NCBI GenBank assembly: GCA_021296485.1
Contig: JAGWAI010000009.1
Location: forward strand, 37,289-78,347
Source of the DNA: Acidobacteriota bacterium
GTDB taxonomy: Bacteria > Acidobacteriota > Vicinamibacteria > Vicinamibacterales > UBA8438
DNA: 41,059 nucleotides
Direction: 5' to 3'
Shown here: positions 1-7,223 of the stretch, in pieces
Layout of the letters: each line of letters begins with the position of its first letter
Numbering within the stretch: the first letter of the stretch is position 1
Notes under the pieces: generated by a model
Told to the model about the DNA's origin: nothing
The model's database searches: none
What the model saw: the letters and a program-made list of their open reading frames with translations, nothing else
Position numbers and translations under genes: made by a program

Positions 1-279
1 GCGCACCCGCGCGGCCGCCACATCGATGTTGTCGTAACCCACCGCCACGTTGGCGATGATGCGCAGGTCGTCGGCCGCCTCGATGACCTGCCGGTCGATG
101 GCGTCGGTCACCAGGCAGACGAGCCCCTGCTTGCCCTTGACGCGTTCACGCAGCGCCGCGGGCGGCAGGCTGCCGCTGGCTGCGTGCAGATCGACGGCGC
201 ATGCGGATTCGAGCCGCGCCAGCGCCGCGCCCGGCAGGCGCCGGGTGACGAGAACCAGTGGTTTTTCTGCAGCGCTCAC
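1..279 (-). CDS. D-2-hydroxyacid dehydrogenase, N-terminal part (cut by window edge)
   Basis: The first 93 residues of a D-isomer-specific 2-hydroxyacid dehydrogenase (glyoxylate/hydroxypyruvate reductase type) are visible; the rest lies outside the window. The protein starts with GTG at 279 and shows the N-terminal substrate-domain pattern of the family: a beta strand of type PLVLVTRRLP near the start, then GLVCLVTDAIDRQVIEAA, then the hinge motif LRIIANVAVGYDNID just before the NAD domain. The start overlaps the stop of the upstream BMC-P gene by GTGA, which implies translational coupling to the shell operon. The enzyme could reduce or oxidise a hydroxyacid linked to microcompartment metabolism, but its substrate cannot be read from this fragment. 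Confidence 0.82.
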   Translation of the reverse strand, partial: MSAAEKPLVLVTRRLPGAALARLESACAVDLHAASGSLPPAALRERVKGKQGLVCLVTDAIDRQVIEAADDLRIIANVAVGYDNIDVAAARVR

Positions 280-566
280 GTGGCGCGTGGACGGGTGGAG
301 CCGGTGTCGATGGTGTCCACGACACCGACGATGGCGACATCGACCGGAGCGGCTCGGCGCCGCAGGGCCTGGCCGGCGGCGCGCCCCTCGATCACCAGCA
401 GGACGGTGTCTCCCACCCCGGCCTGCGCGGTGTCGACGGCCAGCAGCGGCCGTCCGTCGGGCGTGCCGGCGGCCGCAAGCGGCTGCACGAGCAGCAGCTT
501 CGCGCCGGTCAGCTTCTCGTTCTTGTGCGTGGCGACGACGTTGCCGGTGACCCTGCCCAATCGCAC
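276..566 (-). CDS. EutN/CcmL-family BMC-P pentameric shell protein (copy 1)
   Basis: A 96-residue bacterial microcompartment vertex protein. Members of this family form pentamers that cap the vertices of the icosahedral shell. The start is GTG at 566, two bases after the stop of the upstream paralogue. The family pattern is clear: an N-terminal RVTGNVVATHKNEKLTG, then KLLLVQPL, then a VDTAQAGVGDTVLLVIEG core and a C-terminal PVDVAIVGVVDTID strand. It is one of three tandem diverged paralogues, which is typical of BMC loci that carry three BMC-P genes. It overlaps the hydroxyacid dehydrogenase start by 4 bases. Confidence 0.9.
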   Translation of the reverse strand: MRLGRVTGNVVATHKNEKLTGAKLLLVQPLAAAGTPDGRPLLAVDTAQAGVGDTVLLVIEGRAAGQALRRRAAPVDVAIVGVVDTIDTGSTRPRAT

Positions 567-567
567 T

Positions 568-855
568 TCAGGAACCTGCCCGCGGCGTGTCGTCCGTGAA
601 CCAGGAATCCACGCTTGCGACGATCGCCGCGTCCGTCGGCACGCGCCGCGGCAGGAAGGGAAAGGATGCCTCGCGGCCGCGGACGAAGAAGACCGTCTCG
701 CCGACGCCCGCGCCGACCGAGTCCACGCCAACCAGGCTGGCGCCGGATGGATGGCCGTCGGGTCCCAGCGGCTGCAGCACCAGCAGCTTCAGGCCGTGCA
801 GGCCGGGATCCTTGCGCGTGGCGACGACCGTGCCCGAGACCCTCGCCAACTGCAC
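568..855 (-). CDS. EutN/CcmL-family BMC-P pentameric shell protein (copy 2)
   Basis: A 95-residue pentameric BMC vertex protein with a GTG start at 855. It has the family N-terminus QLARVSGTVVATRKDPGL, the KLLVLQPLGPDG strand, a VDSVGAGVGETVFFVRG core and an AIVASVDSW C-terminal strand. It differs from its neighbours in the loop after the core (REASFPFLPRRVP), so the three paralogues probably fill different vertices or load different surfaces. It sits 5 bases after copy 3 and 1 base before copy 1, and is certainly co-translated with them. Confidence 0.9.
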   Translation of the reverse strand: MQLARVSGTVVATRKDPGLHGLKLLVLQPLGPDGHPSGASLVGVDSVGAGVGETVFFVRGREASFPFLPRRVPTDAAIVASVDSWFTDDTPRAGS

Positions 856-860
856 CCGTG

Positions 861-1133
861 TCAGAGCTCCGCCAACTCGACCGTGTCGACGATACCTACC
901 ACGGCGGCGTCCACGGGGGTCTCTTGCAACTGGCCGGCCATCCGCGCCGAGCTGCCGCTGACGATCAGCACGGTTTCGCCGTATCCAGCATCGACCGTGT
1001 CGACCGCCACCAGCTGACCGCCGCGCGCCGCGCCGTTGGCGTCGAGCGGCTGCGCCACCAGCAGCTTGCTGCTGACCAGCCGTTCGTCCTTTTGCGTCGC
1101 GACGACCGTACCGACGATCTTGGCTAGTTGCAT
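861..1133 (-). CDS. EutN/CcmL-family BMC-P pentameric shell protein (copy 3)
   Basis: A 90-residue pentameric BMC vertex protein, ATG start at 1133. It is the shortest and most canonical of the three: QLAKIVGTVVATQKDERL, KLLVAQPLDANG, VDTVDAGYGETVLIVSGSSAR, then TPVDAAVVGIVDTVE. The GSSAR loop is the usual EutN/CcmL form. It is the first BMC-P gene in transcription order and is separated from the upstream BMC-H gene by a roughly 200-bp structured repeat, so expression of the vertex genes might be uncoupled from that of the hexamer gene. Confidence 0.92.
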   Translation of the reverse strand: MQLAKIVGTVVATQKDERLVSSKLLVAQPLDANGAARGGQLVAVDTVDAGYGETVLIVSGSSARMAGQLQETPVDAAVVGIVDTVELAEL

Positions 1134-1138
1134 TGCCT

Positions 1139-1344
1139 AGATGGGGCTGCGCCCCAAACCCCCGGCGGCCGCTTGCGGGGACCCCGGCGCCCCGCGCCGC
1201 CGCCGCCGAGCCGCGCCGTGCGCGGCTTGGGGACTGCCGCGCTCTTGCACGCAGTCCCCTCCAAATCCCACCGCTTGGTCACGCCATGCGGCATCAGTCA
1301 TATAGGGCGCTGCGCCCCAAACCCCCGGCCGCCGCCGAGCCGGT
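1139..1344 (+). repeat. Structured GC-rich intergenic repeat, copy R1 (near full length)
   Basis: This copy begins and ends with the palindromic core: GGGGCTGCGCCCC at 1143-1155 and a variant ending near 1318. Between them are a short hairpin (CCGCG/CGCGG, 1211-1225) and a longer one with arms GGGGACTGC (1229-1237) and GCAGTCCCC (1251-1259). The region after the second hairpin (CACGCCATGCGGCATCAGTC) is nearly identical in copy R3. The repeat separates the BMC-H gene from the BMC-P genes and its far end runs into the BMC-H stop codon. Function is unknown; a terminator, processing or REP-like role is possible. Confidence 0.85.
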
Positions 1345-1641
1345 CTAGCCTTCGGCGTCCGCGCCTGAGGTGCCGATCGGCAGCGTCTCTTCGAGGTTGG
1401 CATGTGGCCGCGGAATGACGTGCACGGCCACCAGCTCGCCGACGCGCCGGGCCGCCGCCGCGCCCGCGTCCGTGGCCGCCTTCACGGCCGCCACGTCGCC
1501 GCGCACGATGGCCGTAACGTAGCCCGCGCCGATCTTCTCCCAACCGACGAGCGTTACAGTGGCGGCCTTGACCATGGCGTCTGCCGCCTCGATCATGGCG
1601 ACCAGCCCCTTGGTTTCCACCATTCCCAAAGCCTCACCCAT
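1345..1641 (-). CDS. BMC-H hexameric microcompartment shell protein (PduA/EutM/CcmK family)
   Basis: A 98-residue single-BMC-domain protein that would form the hexameric facets of the shell. It starts at the ATG at 1641, preceded by a good ribosome site (AGGAGA); longer upstream reading runs only through repeat DNA. Signature elements are the N-terminus [21 protein letters not shown], the pore-loop region [20 protein letters not shown] (KIGAG at about 36-40, matching the KIGSG pore motif of PduA) and the AVHVIPRPH segment. The short C-terminal tail after NLEETLP is typical of carboxysome-unlike metabolosome hexamers. It is flanked by repeats on both sides and lies between the aldolase and the three BMC-P genes. 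Only one BMC-H is visible here. Confidence 0.93.
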   Translation of the reverse strand: MGEALGMVETKGLVAMIEAADAMVKAATVTLVGWEKIGAGYVTAIVRGDVAAVKAATDAGAAAARRVGELVAVHVIPRPHANLEETLPIGTSGADAEG

Positions 1642-1658
1642 GGTCTCCTCTTTATCAT

Positions 1659-1990
1659 CTCGGGGCTGCGCCCCGAACCCCCGGCGGCCGCTAGCGGGGA
1701 CCCCATAGCCCCGCGCCGCTGCCGCCGAGGCGCACCGTGTGCGCCTTACCCGTGGGGGGCTGCGCCCCGAACCCCCGGCGGCCGCTAGCGGGGACCCCAT
1801 AGCCCCGCGCGGTATTACCTGGATGGGGCTGCGCCCCAAGCCCCCGGCGGCCGCTAGCGGGGACCCCGTTGCCCCGCGCCGCGGCCGCCGGGTGCCGGCA
1901 GCGTCGATGCTTGCCGTCCCCTTCCTGCTTAGCCGTGCGACGGGGCTGAGCCCAATACCTCCGGCGGCGGCCACGTTTCCGTCACCACGG
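1659..1990 (+). repeat. Tandem partial copies of the structured GC-rich repeat (R2)
   Basis: The gap of about 350 bases between the aldolase and BMC-H genes is made almost entirely of repeat. The core GGGGCTGCGCCCC occurs at 1662-1674, 1756-1768 and 1825-1837, and a degenerate form lies near 1941-1953. Each of the first three is followed by a CCCCCGGCGGCCGCTAGC box and a GGGGACCCC box. The last unit carries a decayed version of the second hairpin (CTTGCCGTCCCC near 1910). No convincing gene is present. The array looks like successive insertions or local amplification of the same unit found at R1 and R3. Confidence 0.85.
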
Positions 1991-1997
1991 GCTGATA

Positions 1998-2855
1998 TCA
2001 GCGCAGCTGCCTCACGGCATCCTCGATGAGCGCCGCAAGCTCGCGGTATGTTAATCGAATTTCACTGTCCCGACCCAGTTGCGCCAGCGGGGCGGCCGGG
2101 CCCGTCACGACCTGCTGGCCGGGCGCGGACGGGGCCTGCACCACCTGGCAGTCCTGGTCCCCGTCGCCGGCGTCCGCCTCACCCGGCTCAGGACAGATCG
2201 GCGCCGGCGCCGCGATGCCGTACGAACCGCGCAACTCCTGAAGCCGCAGCACCTCCTCGCGGGACAACAGCCGTTCGCGACCGAGCGTGCGCGCCACCAG
2301 GCTGATGCGCGCGAAATGCTCGACGGTCTCCATCTTGTAATACGCGGCGTACAGGTCCCCCGCCACCGTCAGCGCGCCGTGGTTCGCCAGCAGCAGGCCG
2401 TCGTGCGCCTTGATGTACTGCCGCACGGCATCCGCCAGCTCCTGCGTGGAAGGCGTCCCGTAGTCGGCAATCGGAATGCTGCCGAGGGTCGTGATCACCT
2501 CGGCCAGCACGGCCCGATCCAGCGCAATTCCCGCCACGGCGAAACCCGTGGCGGTCGGCGGATGCGCGTGGACCACGGCGTTTATTTCCGGGCGGTTCTC
2601 GTATACCGCCAGGTGCATCAGCAACTCCGACGATGGGTCGCGCTGGCCGGCCAGCTTGCGCCCCTCGTAGTCGGTGACCACCATCATGTCGGCGGTCATG
2701 AACCCCTTGGATACTCCCTTGGGCGTGGTGAGCAGGCGGTCGTCGTCGAGCCGGACGCTGATGTTGCCGTCGTTGGACGCCACGTACGCGCGGGTGTGCA
2801 GGCGGCGCCCCAGCTCGACGATGTCCGCGCGCAGTTGCTCCTCGCGATGAGTCAT
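1998..2855 (-). CDS. Class II aldolase/adducin-family protein, probable microcompartment cargo (L-fuculose-phosphate aldolase-like)
   Basis: A 285-residue protein; the family core normally ends near residue 215. Class II aldolases cleave a sugar phosphate to dihydroxyacetone phosphate plus an aldehyde, using a zinc ion. Visible motifs are SNDGNIS (27-33), SSELLMH (75-81, with the expected catalytic Glu at 77), the zinc pair HAHPP (96-100) and NHG (158-160, expected third zinc His). After residue 215 comes a Pro/Ala/Gly/Gln-rich linker, then an amphipathic helix (about 263-285, [19 protein letters not shown]). This is the layout of a C-terminal BMC encapsulation peptide. The ATG at 2855 abuts repeat R3, so longer upstream reading is repeat-derived. 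An aldolase next to one BMC-H and three BMC-P genes matches fucose/rhamnose-type (PVM-like) BMCs. The exact sugar is inferred. Confidence 0.85.
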   Translation of the reverse strand: MTHREEQLRADIVELGRRLHTRAYVASNDGNISVRLDDDRLLTTPKGVSKGFMTADMMVVTDYEGRKLAGQRDPSSELLMHLAVYENRPEINAVVHAHPPTATGFAVAGIALDRAVLAEVITTLGSIPIADYGTPSTQELADAVRQYIKAHDGLLLANHGALTVAGDLYAAYYKMETVEHFARISLVARTLGRERLLSREEVLRLQELRGSYGIAAPAPICPEPGEADAGDGDQDCQVVQAPSAPGQQVVTGPAAPLAQLGRDSEIRLTYRELAALIEDAVRQLR

Positions 2856-2861
2856 TGTCAG

Positions 2862-3058
2862 ATGGGGCTGCGCCCCAAACCCCCGGCAAGCCCTAGCGGG
2901 GACCCCGTAGCCCCGCGCCGGGCGTGCCGGGCCGCGCCGTGCGCGGCCTGGGGACGGCCGCGTCCATGCCTGCCGTCCCCTCCGCATTCCACCGCCGGAT
3001 CACGCCATGCGGCATCAGTCATATAAGGGGCTGCGCCCCAAACCCCCGGCAGGCGCTA
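2862..3058 (+). repeat. Structured GC-rich repeat, copy R3 (near full length)
   Basis: Core palindromes lie at 2864-2876 and 3027-3039. Stem arms GGCAAGCCC (2885-2893) and GGGCGTGCC (2920-2928) are complementary except for one position and differ in sequence from those of R5 and R6. A second hairpin has arms GGGGACGGC (2950-2958) and GCCGTCCCC (2972-2980), a compensatory change from ACTGC/GCAGT in R1. The far end supplies the TAG stop (3056-3058) of the YHS-like gene. The copy separates the cyclic-di-AMP operon from the BMC operon. Confidence 0.87.
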
Positions 3059-3316
3059 GCCCTCCATGAATGTCCGGCGGCACTTCTCCGAACAGAAATA
3101 ATGCACCTGTCCGCCGGTCCGCGCCTCCAGTGCGCGCGACTGCTGGACGTACGTCCCGCACACCGGGTCGCGCGCGAGCGCGAAGCTCTTGCCCGCACCG
3201 CTCTTCGGACGCCGCCGGGGCTCGGAGGCGCCTGCGAAGATACCGGCAAAGAAGCCCCACAGCGCCCGAATGATGAGCACGGCGATCAGCAGCCGGACGA
3301 GCCATCCACCGAACAT
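3056..3316 (-). CDS. Small membrane protein with YHS/TRASH-like metal-binding knuckle (PP0621-like)
   Basis: An 86-residue protein. Residues 5-28 form one hydrophobic membrane segment (LVRLLIAVLIIRALWGFFAG). The C-terminal part reads DPVCGTYV ... HYFCSEKCRRTF, the Cys-x(n)-CxxxC treble-clef pattern of YHS/TRASH-like domains that bind a metal such as zinc, iron or copper. It is the last gene of the folP-to-pdxJ operon, 11 bases after the TPR gene. Its stop codon lies at the end of repeat R3. The role is unknown; proteins of this shape are usually annotated as PP0621-family or as heavy-metal-binding. Confidence 0.7.
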   Translation of the reverse strand: MFGGWLVRLLIAVLIIRALWGFFAGIFAGASEPRRRPKSGAGKSFALARDPVCGTYVQQSRALEARTGGQVHYFCSEKCRRTFMEG

Positions 3317-3327
3317 CTGCTCTCACC

Positions 3328-3948
3328 TCATGGCCCGCCCGCCGAGCTGCCCGCGTCGAGGCCGCCGTGCGCCGCACCCAGGCGGTCGATGGCCTCGCGT
3401 GCGGCGTCGCTCTCGGGGCTGCCGGGCGCCGCGGCAATCACCTGCTCCCAGGCGTCCTGCGCGCCTTCCAGGTCCTGCAGGCCGAACGCCTTCACGATGC
3501 CCAGGCTGAGCAGCGCGCGCGGATGCTCCGGATTGGCCGCCAGCACCTGTTCAAAGGCCTCGACCGCGCGCTCGGACTCGCCGGCATAGAAATAGCTCAC
3601 CCCCAGGCTGGTACCTGCGTCCGCGTTGGCCGCGTCAAGGACCAGAACCTGCTCGTACCACGCAATCGCCTCTTCGAACTGCCGGGCCCCGAAGTAGAGA
3701 TCGCCGAGCGCCACGCGCGGTCCGGCGTCGTCGGGCGCCGCGGCGGCAGCCTCCTCGAGCGTCGCCACGCGGGCCGCATCGACCGCGGTCTCCTCCGGCG
3801 CCGAACCGGCGCCCAGCGCCGTCTCGGCCTGCTGATCGGCCGGCGGCTCCGGCGCCGTGGGCGGCCGCTCGCTCCAGACGATCCAGCCCATGACGGCGAT
3901 TGAAGACGCCGCGGCGACGGCCAGCACACCCCACTCACGCCCGCTCAT
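3328..3948 (-). CDS. Membrane-anchored tetratricopeptide-repeat protein
   Basis: A 206-residue protein with the start chosen at the ATG at 3948, one base after the pdxJ stop (TGACATG). Residues 6-25 form a membrane anchor (GVLAVAAASSIAVMGWIVW), followed by a Pro/Ala/Glu-rich linker to about residue 60. Then come three to four TPR units with typical residues (for example PRVALGDLYFGARQFEEAI, TSLGVSYFYAGESERAVEAF and ALLSLGIVKAFG). It resembles CcmH/NrfG-type TPR tails and probably scaffolds protein contacts on the outer face of the membrane. No specific partner can be named. Confidence 0.75.
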   Translation of the reverse strand: MSGREWGVLAVAAASSIAVMGWIVWSERPPTAPEPPADQQAETALGAGSAPEETAVDAARVATLEEAAAAAPDDAGPRVALGDLYFGARQFEEAIAWYEQVLVLDAANADAGTSLGVSYFYAGESERAVEAFEQVLAANPEHPRALLSLGIVKAFGLQDLEGAQDAWEQVIAAAPGSPESDAAREAIDRLGAAHGGLDAGSSAGGP

Positions 3949-3949
3949 G

Positions 3950-4666
3950 TCACGATGATAGCCGCAGCAGGGCAAGCATCTCGCGCACCGCACGATCCAT
4001 GCCGACCAGCACGGCGCGCGCGACGATGCTGTGGCCGATGTTCAACTCCTCGATCGCGGCGATTTCCGCGATCGGCCCGACGTTCTGATACGTCAGCCCG
4101 TGCCCGGCCAGCACCTCCAGGCCCCGGTCGGCCGCGACCGCGGCGGCCGCAGCCACCCGCTCCAACTGCTCCGCGCGCGCGTCCTCGGCGGCGTCGGCGT
4201 AGGGACCCGTGTTGATCTCGACGGCATCCGCGCCTGCCTCCGCCGCCGCCTCCACCTGCGCCCTGTCGGCGTCGATGAACAGGCTGGTGCGGATGCCGGC
4301 GCGGCGCACGCTCTGGACGACGATCCGCAATGCGGCGCTGTGGCGCGCCACGTCCAGGCCGCCGGTCGTCGTCAACTCCTCCGGCGTCTCGGGCACGAGC
4401 GTCACCTGGTGCGGCTTTACGCGCGCGGCGATGTCGATCATCTCCGGCGTGGCGGCCATCTCGACATTGAGCTTTGTCGCGACGACCTGGCGCAGCAACT
4501 CCAGATCGCGCTCCTGAATGTGCCGTCGATCGCCGCGCAGGTGCACGGTGATTCCGTGCGCCCCCGCGAGCTCGGCCAGCACGGCGGCCGCGACCGGCTC
4601 CGGCTCCGGGGCCAGCCGGGCCTGCCGCACGGTAGCGACGTGATCGATGTTGACTCCCAGGCGCAT
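3950..4666 (-). CDS. pdxJ: Pyridoxine 5'-phosphate synthase
   Basis: A 238-residue PdxJ of normal length. It condenses 1-deoxy-xylulose 5-phosphate with 3-amino-2-oxopropyl phosphate to make pyridoxine 5'-phosphate, the DXP-dependent route to vitamin B6. The N-terminus [17 protein letters not shown] is diagnostic. Also seen are [35 protein letters not shown] and the [10 protein letters not shown] segment. It follows glmM by 12 bases with a GGAGA ribosome site. pdxJ downstream of glmM is a recurring arrangement in several phyla. Confidence 0.96.
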   Translation of the reverse strand: MRLGVNIDHVATVRQARLAPEPEPVAAAVLAELAGAHGITVHLRGDRRHIQERDLELLRQVVATKLNVEMAATPEMIDIAARVKPHQVTLVPETPEELTTTGGLDVARHSAALRIVVQSVRRAGIRTSLFIDADRAQVEAAAEAGADAVEINTGPYADAAEDARAEQLERVAAAAAVAADRGLEVLAGHGLTYQNVGPIAEIAAIEELNIGHSIVARAVLVGMDRAVREMLALLRLSS

Positions 4667-4678
4667 GGGATTCTCCGG

Positions 4679-6001
4679 TCAGCCGAGTACTTCGTGGGCC
4701 GCCGCGGCGACCGTGTCCGCCAATTGCCGAACCGCCGCAGCCTCGCGGCCCTCGATCATGACCCGCAGCAGCGGCTCCGTCCCGGAGTACCGCACGAGGA
4801 CGCGACCGGCGTCGCCGAGGGTTTGCTCCGCGCCACGGATGGCCGACGCGATTCGCGGCTCGGACAGCAGGTCGGGCTTGGCGCGGACCGGGACGTTGAT
4901 CAGCACTTGCGGGTAGATTTCCAGGTCCTGCCGCAGGTCTGCAAGGTCGCGGCCGGTTTCGCCGATCACCTCGATGACCGACAACGCCGTCAACAACCCG
5001 TCGCCAGTCGGCAGCAACTCGGAGAAAATCAGGTGTCCCGACTGCTCGCCGCCCAGTGCGGCGCCGTGTGCGACCATCGCATCGCGCACCTGCCGGTCGC
5101 CGACCGGGCAGCGATGCACGGCTACGCCCGCGGCCCGCAGGCCGATTTCCAGCCCGACGTTGCTCATCACCGTGGCCACGACTGCGTTGCCCGGCAACCT
5201 GCCACAATCGTTCAGGAACCGGGCGCAAATGAACAGCATCGCGTCGCCGTCCACGACCTCACCGCGGTGATCGACCAGGATCACCCGGTCGCCGTCACCG
5301 TCGAATGCCAGACCGATCCGGCAGCCGTGGTCGATGACGGCCCGCTGCAGTCCCTCCGGATGCGTGGACCCGCAGTCGCGGTTGATGTTCCGGCCGTCCG
5401 GCGCGACATTCAACGCGACGACGTCGAAGTCGAGCCGGCGCAGCACTTCCGGCGCAGCCCGCGACATCGCGCCGTTGGCGCAGTCGACCGCAATGCGCAG
5501 GCGCGGCCGGGCGGCGCAATCCGCCAGCACACCGGCGGCGTGCGCGAGGTATGCGCCAGACAGATCCTGCGGCTCGGGCGCGGCGCGGTCGCACGGCGGC
5601 ACGTCCCACGATGCATCCATCACGCGCCTTTCGATCTCCGCTTCCAGCGCCGGAGAGGCCTTTCCGCCATCCGCGGCCAGCACCTTGATCCCGTTGTCGG
5701 GAGACGGATTGTGGGACGCCGACACCACCACGCCGCCGTCGAACGCGCCGGATGCCACCAGGTAGGCGGCGGCGGGCGTCGGCAGGACGCCGGCGCTCAC
5801 CAGCGTGCCGTGCTCGTGCGTAACACCGCGCGCGAGGTGCGCCTCGATCCAGGATCCGGACTCGCGGGTGTCGCGCGCCGCAAGGATGGTCACGCCGCGT
5901 GGGCCGAGCGCGCGCGCCGCCGCCGCGCCCAGGCGCGTGATGGTGCGCGCGTCGAGCGGCGCTCGTCCGGGAGTGCCGCGAACACCGTCAGTGCCGAACA
6001 T
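4679..6001 (-). CDS. glmM: Phosphoglucosamine mutase
   Basis: A 440-residue GlmM, close to the usual 445. It converts glucosamine 6-phosphate to glucosamine 1-phosphate for UDP-GlcNAc, and so for peptidoglycan. The sequence starts MFGTDGVRGTPG. The phosphoserine loop SASHNPSPDNGIK has the catalytic Ser at about residue 96, the metal-binding loop DGDGDR is at 234-239, the sugar-binding GGEQSGHLIF segment follows, and the C-terminal phosphate loop is RYSGTEPLLRVMIEG. In many bacteria GlmM is controlled by the cyclic-di-AMP synthase encoded next to it, here cdaA with cdaR just upstream. Confidence 0.96.
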   Translation of the reverse strand: MFGTDGVRGTPGRAPLDARTITRLGAAAARALGPRGVTILAARDTRESGSWIEAHLARGVTHEHGTLVSAGVLPTPAAAYLVASGAFDGGVVVSASHNPSPDNGIKVLAADGGKASPALEAEIERRVMDASWDVPPCDRAAPEPQDLSGAYLAHAAGVLADCAARPRLRIAVDCANGAMSRAAPEVLRRLDFDVVALNVAPDGRNINRDCGSTHPEGLQRAVIDHGCRIGLAFDGDGDRVILVDHRGEVVDGDAMLFICARFLNDCGRLPGNAVVATVMSNVGLEIGLRAAGVAVHRCPVGDRQVRDAMVAHGAALGGEQSGHLIFSELLPTGDGLLTALSVIEVIGETGRDLADLRQDLEIYPQVLINVPVRAKPDLLSEPRIASAIRGAEQTLGDAGRVLVRYSGTEPLLRVMIEGREAAAVRQLADTVAAAAHEVLG

Positions 6002-6015
6002 GCGAGTAGTCTGGT

Positions 6016-6402
6016 CTAGGGTTCATCGGCAACCTGCTCGAGAACCAGCGAGACGGTGGCCGGCACTACGCTCGTCACCTCAATCCCCGACGGCGTCCGC
6101 ACGCGCCCCGCGAACATGTCGAACGCATGCCGGCCCGGGCTGCCGCCGGAGAGGTCGAGCACCGCCGCCAGATCGTCGGACTCCACGCCGCTCACGACGT
6201 CGGCAGAGCCACGCAGCCGGACCCGCACGGCGTCCGGCGGGTCACCGGCTATCCGCAGCGTCCCGGGCACGTTCTCGAACTCGAGCGGCACCTCGAAACC
6301 ACGTTCGATGATCCGCTCGTCCGTCACGCTAAGCCACAGGAATACCGCAATGATGATCGCCAGCAACTTGAGGCTGAAGTCGCGGAAGGGAGCTATGGCC
6401 AT
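6016..6402 (-). CDS. cdaR: YbbR-domain protein, CdaR-like regulator of diadenylate cyclase
   Basis: A 128-residue protein with one N-terminal membrane segment (LKLLAIIIAVFLWLSVT) and a single extracytoplasmic YbbR-like domain (for example FEVPLEFENVPGTLRIAGDP and PSGIEVTSVVPATVSLVLE). CdaR of Firmicutes has four YbbR domains and modulates the membrane cyclase CdaA; this one is a minimal single-domain version. Its ATG shares one base with the cdaA stop (TAATG), so the two are translationally coupled. The role is inferred from gene order (cdaA-cdaR-glmM) and the domain. Confidence 0.85.
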   Translation of the reverse strand: MAIAPFRDFSLKLLAIIIAVFLWLSVTDERIIERGFEVPLEFENVPGTLRIAGDPPDAVRVRLRGSADVVSGVESDDLAAVLDLSGGSPGRHAFDMFAGRVRTPSGIEVTSVVPATVSLVLEQVADEP

Positions 6403-7223
6403 TACGGTGTCAGCGTCTGCCGATCCCTGCGGGCCAGCACGCGCCGCCCGGTCTGCAACATCAGCGCCTCCAGCCGGAAGCGGAGATCGTCGGACGCGAT
6501 CGGGCCCTCCACCTCGCCGTCGATCGCCAGCGACACGTCGCCGGTCTCCTCGGACACGATGAGCGCCACGGCGTCGGATTCCTCGGCCAACCCGATGGCG
6601 GCCCGGTGCCGCGCGCCGTAGCGCGTGCCGGCGCGCGTACTCACGGTCAGCGGAAGAAAGCACGCAGCGGCGGCAATCCGATTCTCCTGAATGATCACCG
6701 CGCCGTCGTGCAGCGGCGACTCCGTCTGGAAGATGCTGAGCAGCAGGTCGTACGTCACGGTCGAATCGATTGGGATGCCGCTCTCGATGTAATTGCGCAG
6801 GCCGACCGTCCTCTCCATCGCGATGATGGCCCCGATGCGCCGGCCGGCCAGCATTGTCGCCGCCACGACTATCTCCTCGATCGTCTCGTCGGTCGTGGTC
6901 GGGCGGGTCAGGTAACGGAAGAACCGCGCCCGTCCGAGATTGGACAGACCGCGCCGGATGTCGCTCTGGAACAGCACGATCGCCGCGAACACGATGTATC
7001 CGAGCATGTCGCTGACGAGCCAGTTGAGCGTCGGCAGCGGCGCCAGCTCCGACACGTAGTACAACGCCACCAGCAACCCGGCGCCGAACACCATCTGAAC
7101 CGCCCCGGTGCGCTGGATCAGCTTGAGGACCGCATAGATCAGGAACGCCACGACCGCCAGATCGGCGAACGCCAACCAGCCGGCGGAACCCTCGGGCCAG
7201 ACGTTAAGCAGATATTCGATCAT
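6402..7223 (-). CDS. cdaA: Membrane diadenylate cyclase (c-di-AMP synthase, CdaA family)
   Basis: A 273-residue CdaA. It makes cyclic-di-AMP from two ATP. Residues 15-90 hold three hydrophobic segments, and the DAC (DisA_N) domain follows from about 100. The catalytic motifs are intact: HDGAVII at 172-178 and RHRAAIGL at 205-212. The start overlaps the 3' ORF of folP by four bases (ATGA). Cyclic-di-AMP usually controls potassium and osmolyte transport and wall homeostasis; no riboswitch or effector is visible here. Confidence 0.95.
   Translation of the reverse strand: MIEYLLNVWPEGSAGWLAFADLAVVAFLIYAVLKLIQRTGAVQMVFGAGLLVALYYVSELAPLPTLNWLVSDMLGYIVFAAIVLFQSDIRRGLSNLGRARFFRYLTRPTTTDETIEEIVVAATMLAGRRIGAIIAMERTVGLRNYIESGIPIDSTVTYDLLLSIFQTESPLHDGAVIIQENRIAAAACFLPLTVSTRAGTRYGARHRAAIGLAEESDAVALIVSEETGDVSLAIDGEVEGPIASDDLRFRLEALMLQTGRRVLARRDRQTLTP

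Noticed and set aside
1659-1990. Tandem repeats as a CRISPR array
   Set aside because: Units are GC palindromes with no uniform spacers, and no cas gene is present.
1739-2029. Short plus-strand ORFs through the repeat blocks
   Set aside because: They are made of the repeat itself (Arg/Pro/Ala-rich reading) and end at arbitrary points. No ribosome site was seen.
4031-6019. 662-residue plus-strand ORF opposite pdxJ and glmM
   Set aside because: It is the antisense shadow of glmM and pdxJ, whose catalytic motifs are intact. The ORF has the Arg/His/Asp-rich composition of antisense frames in GC-rich DNA.
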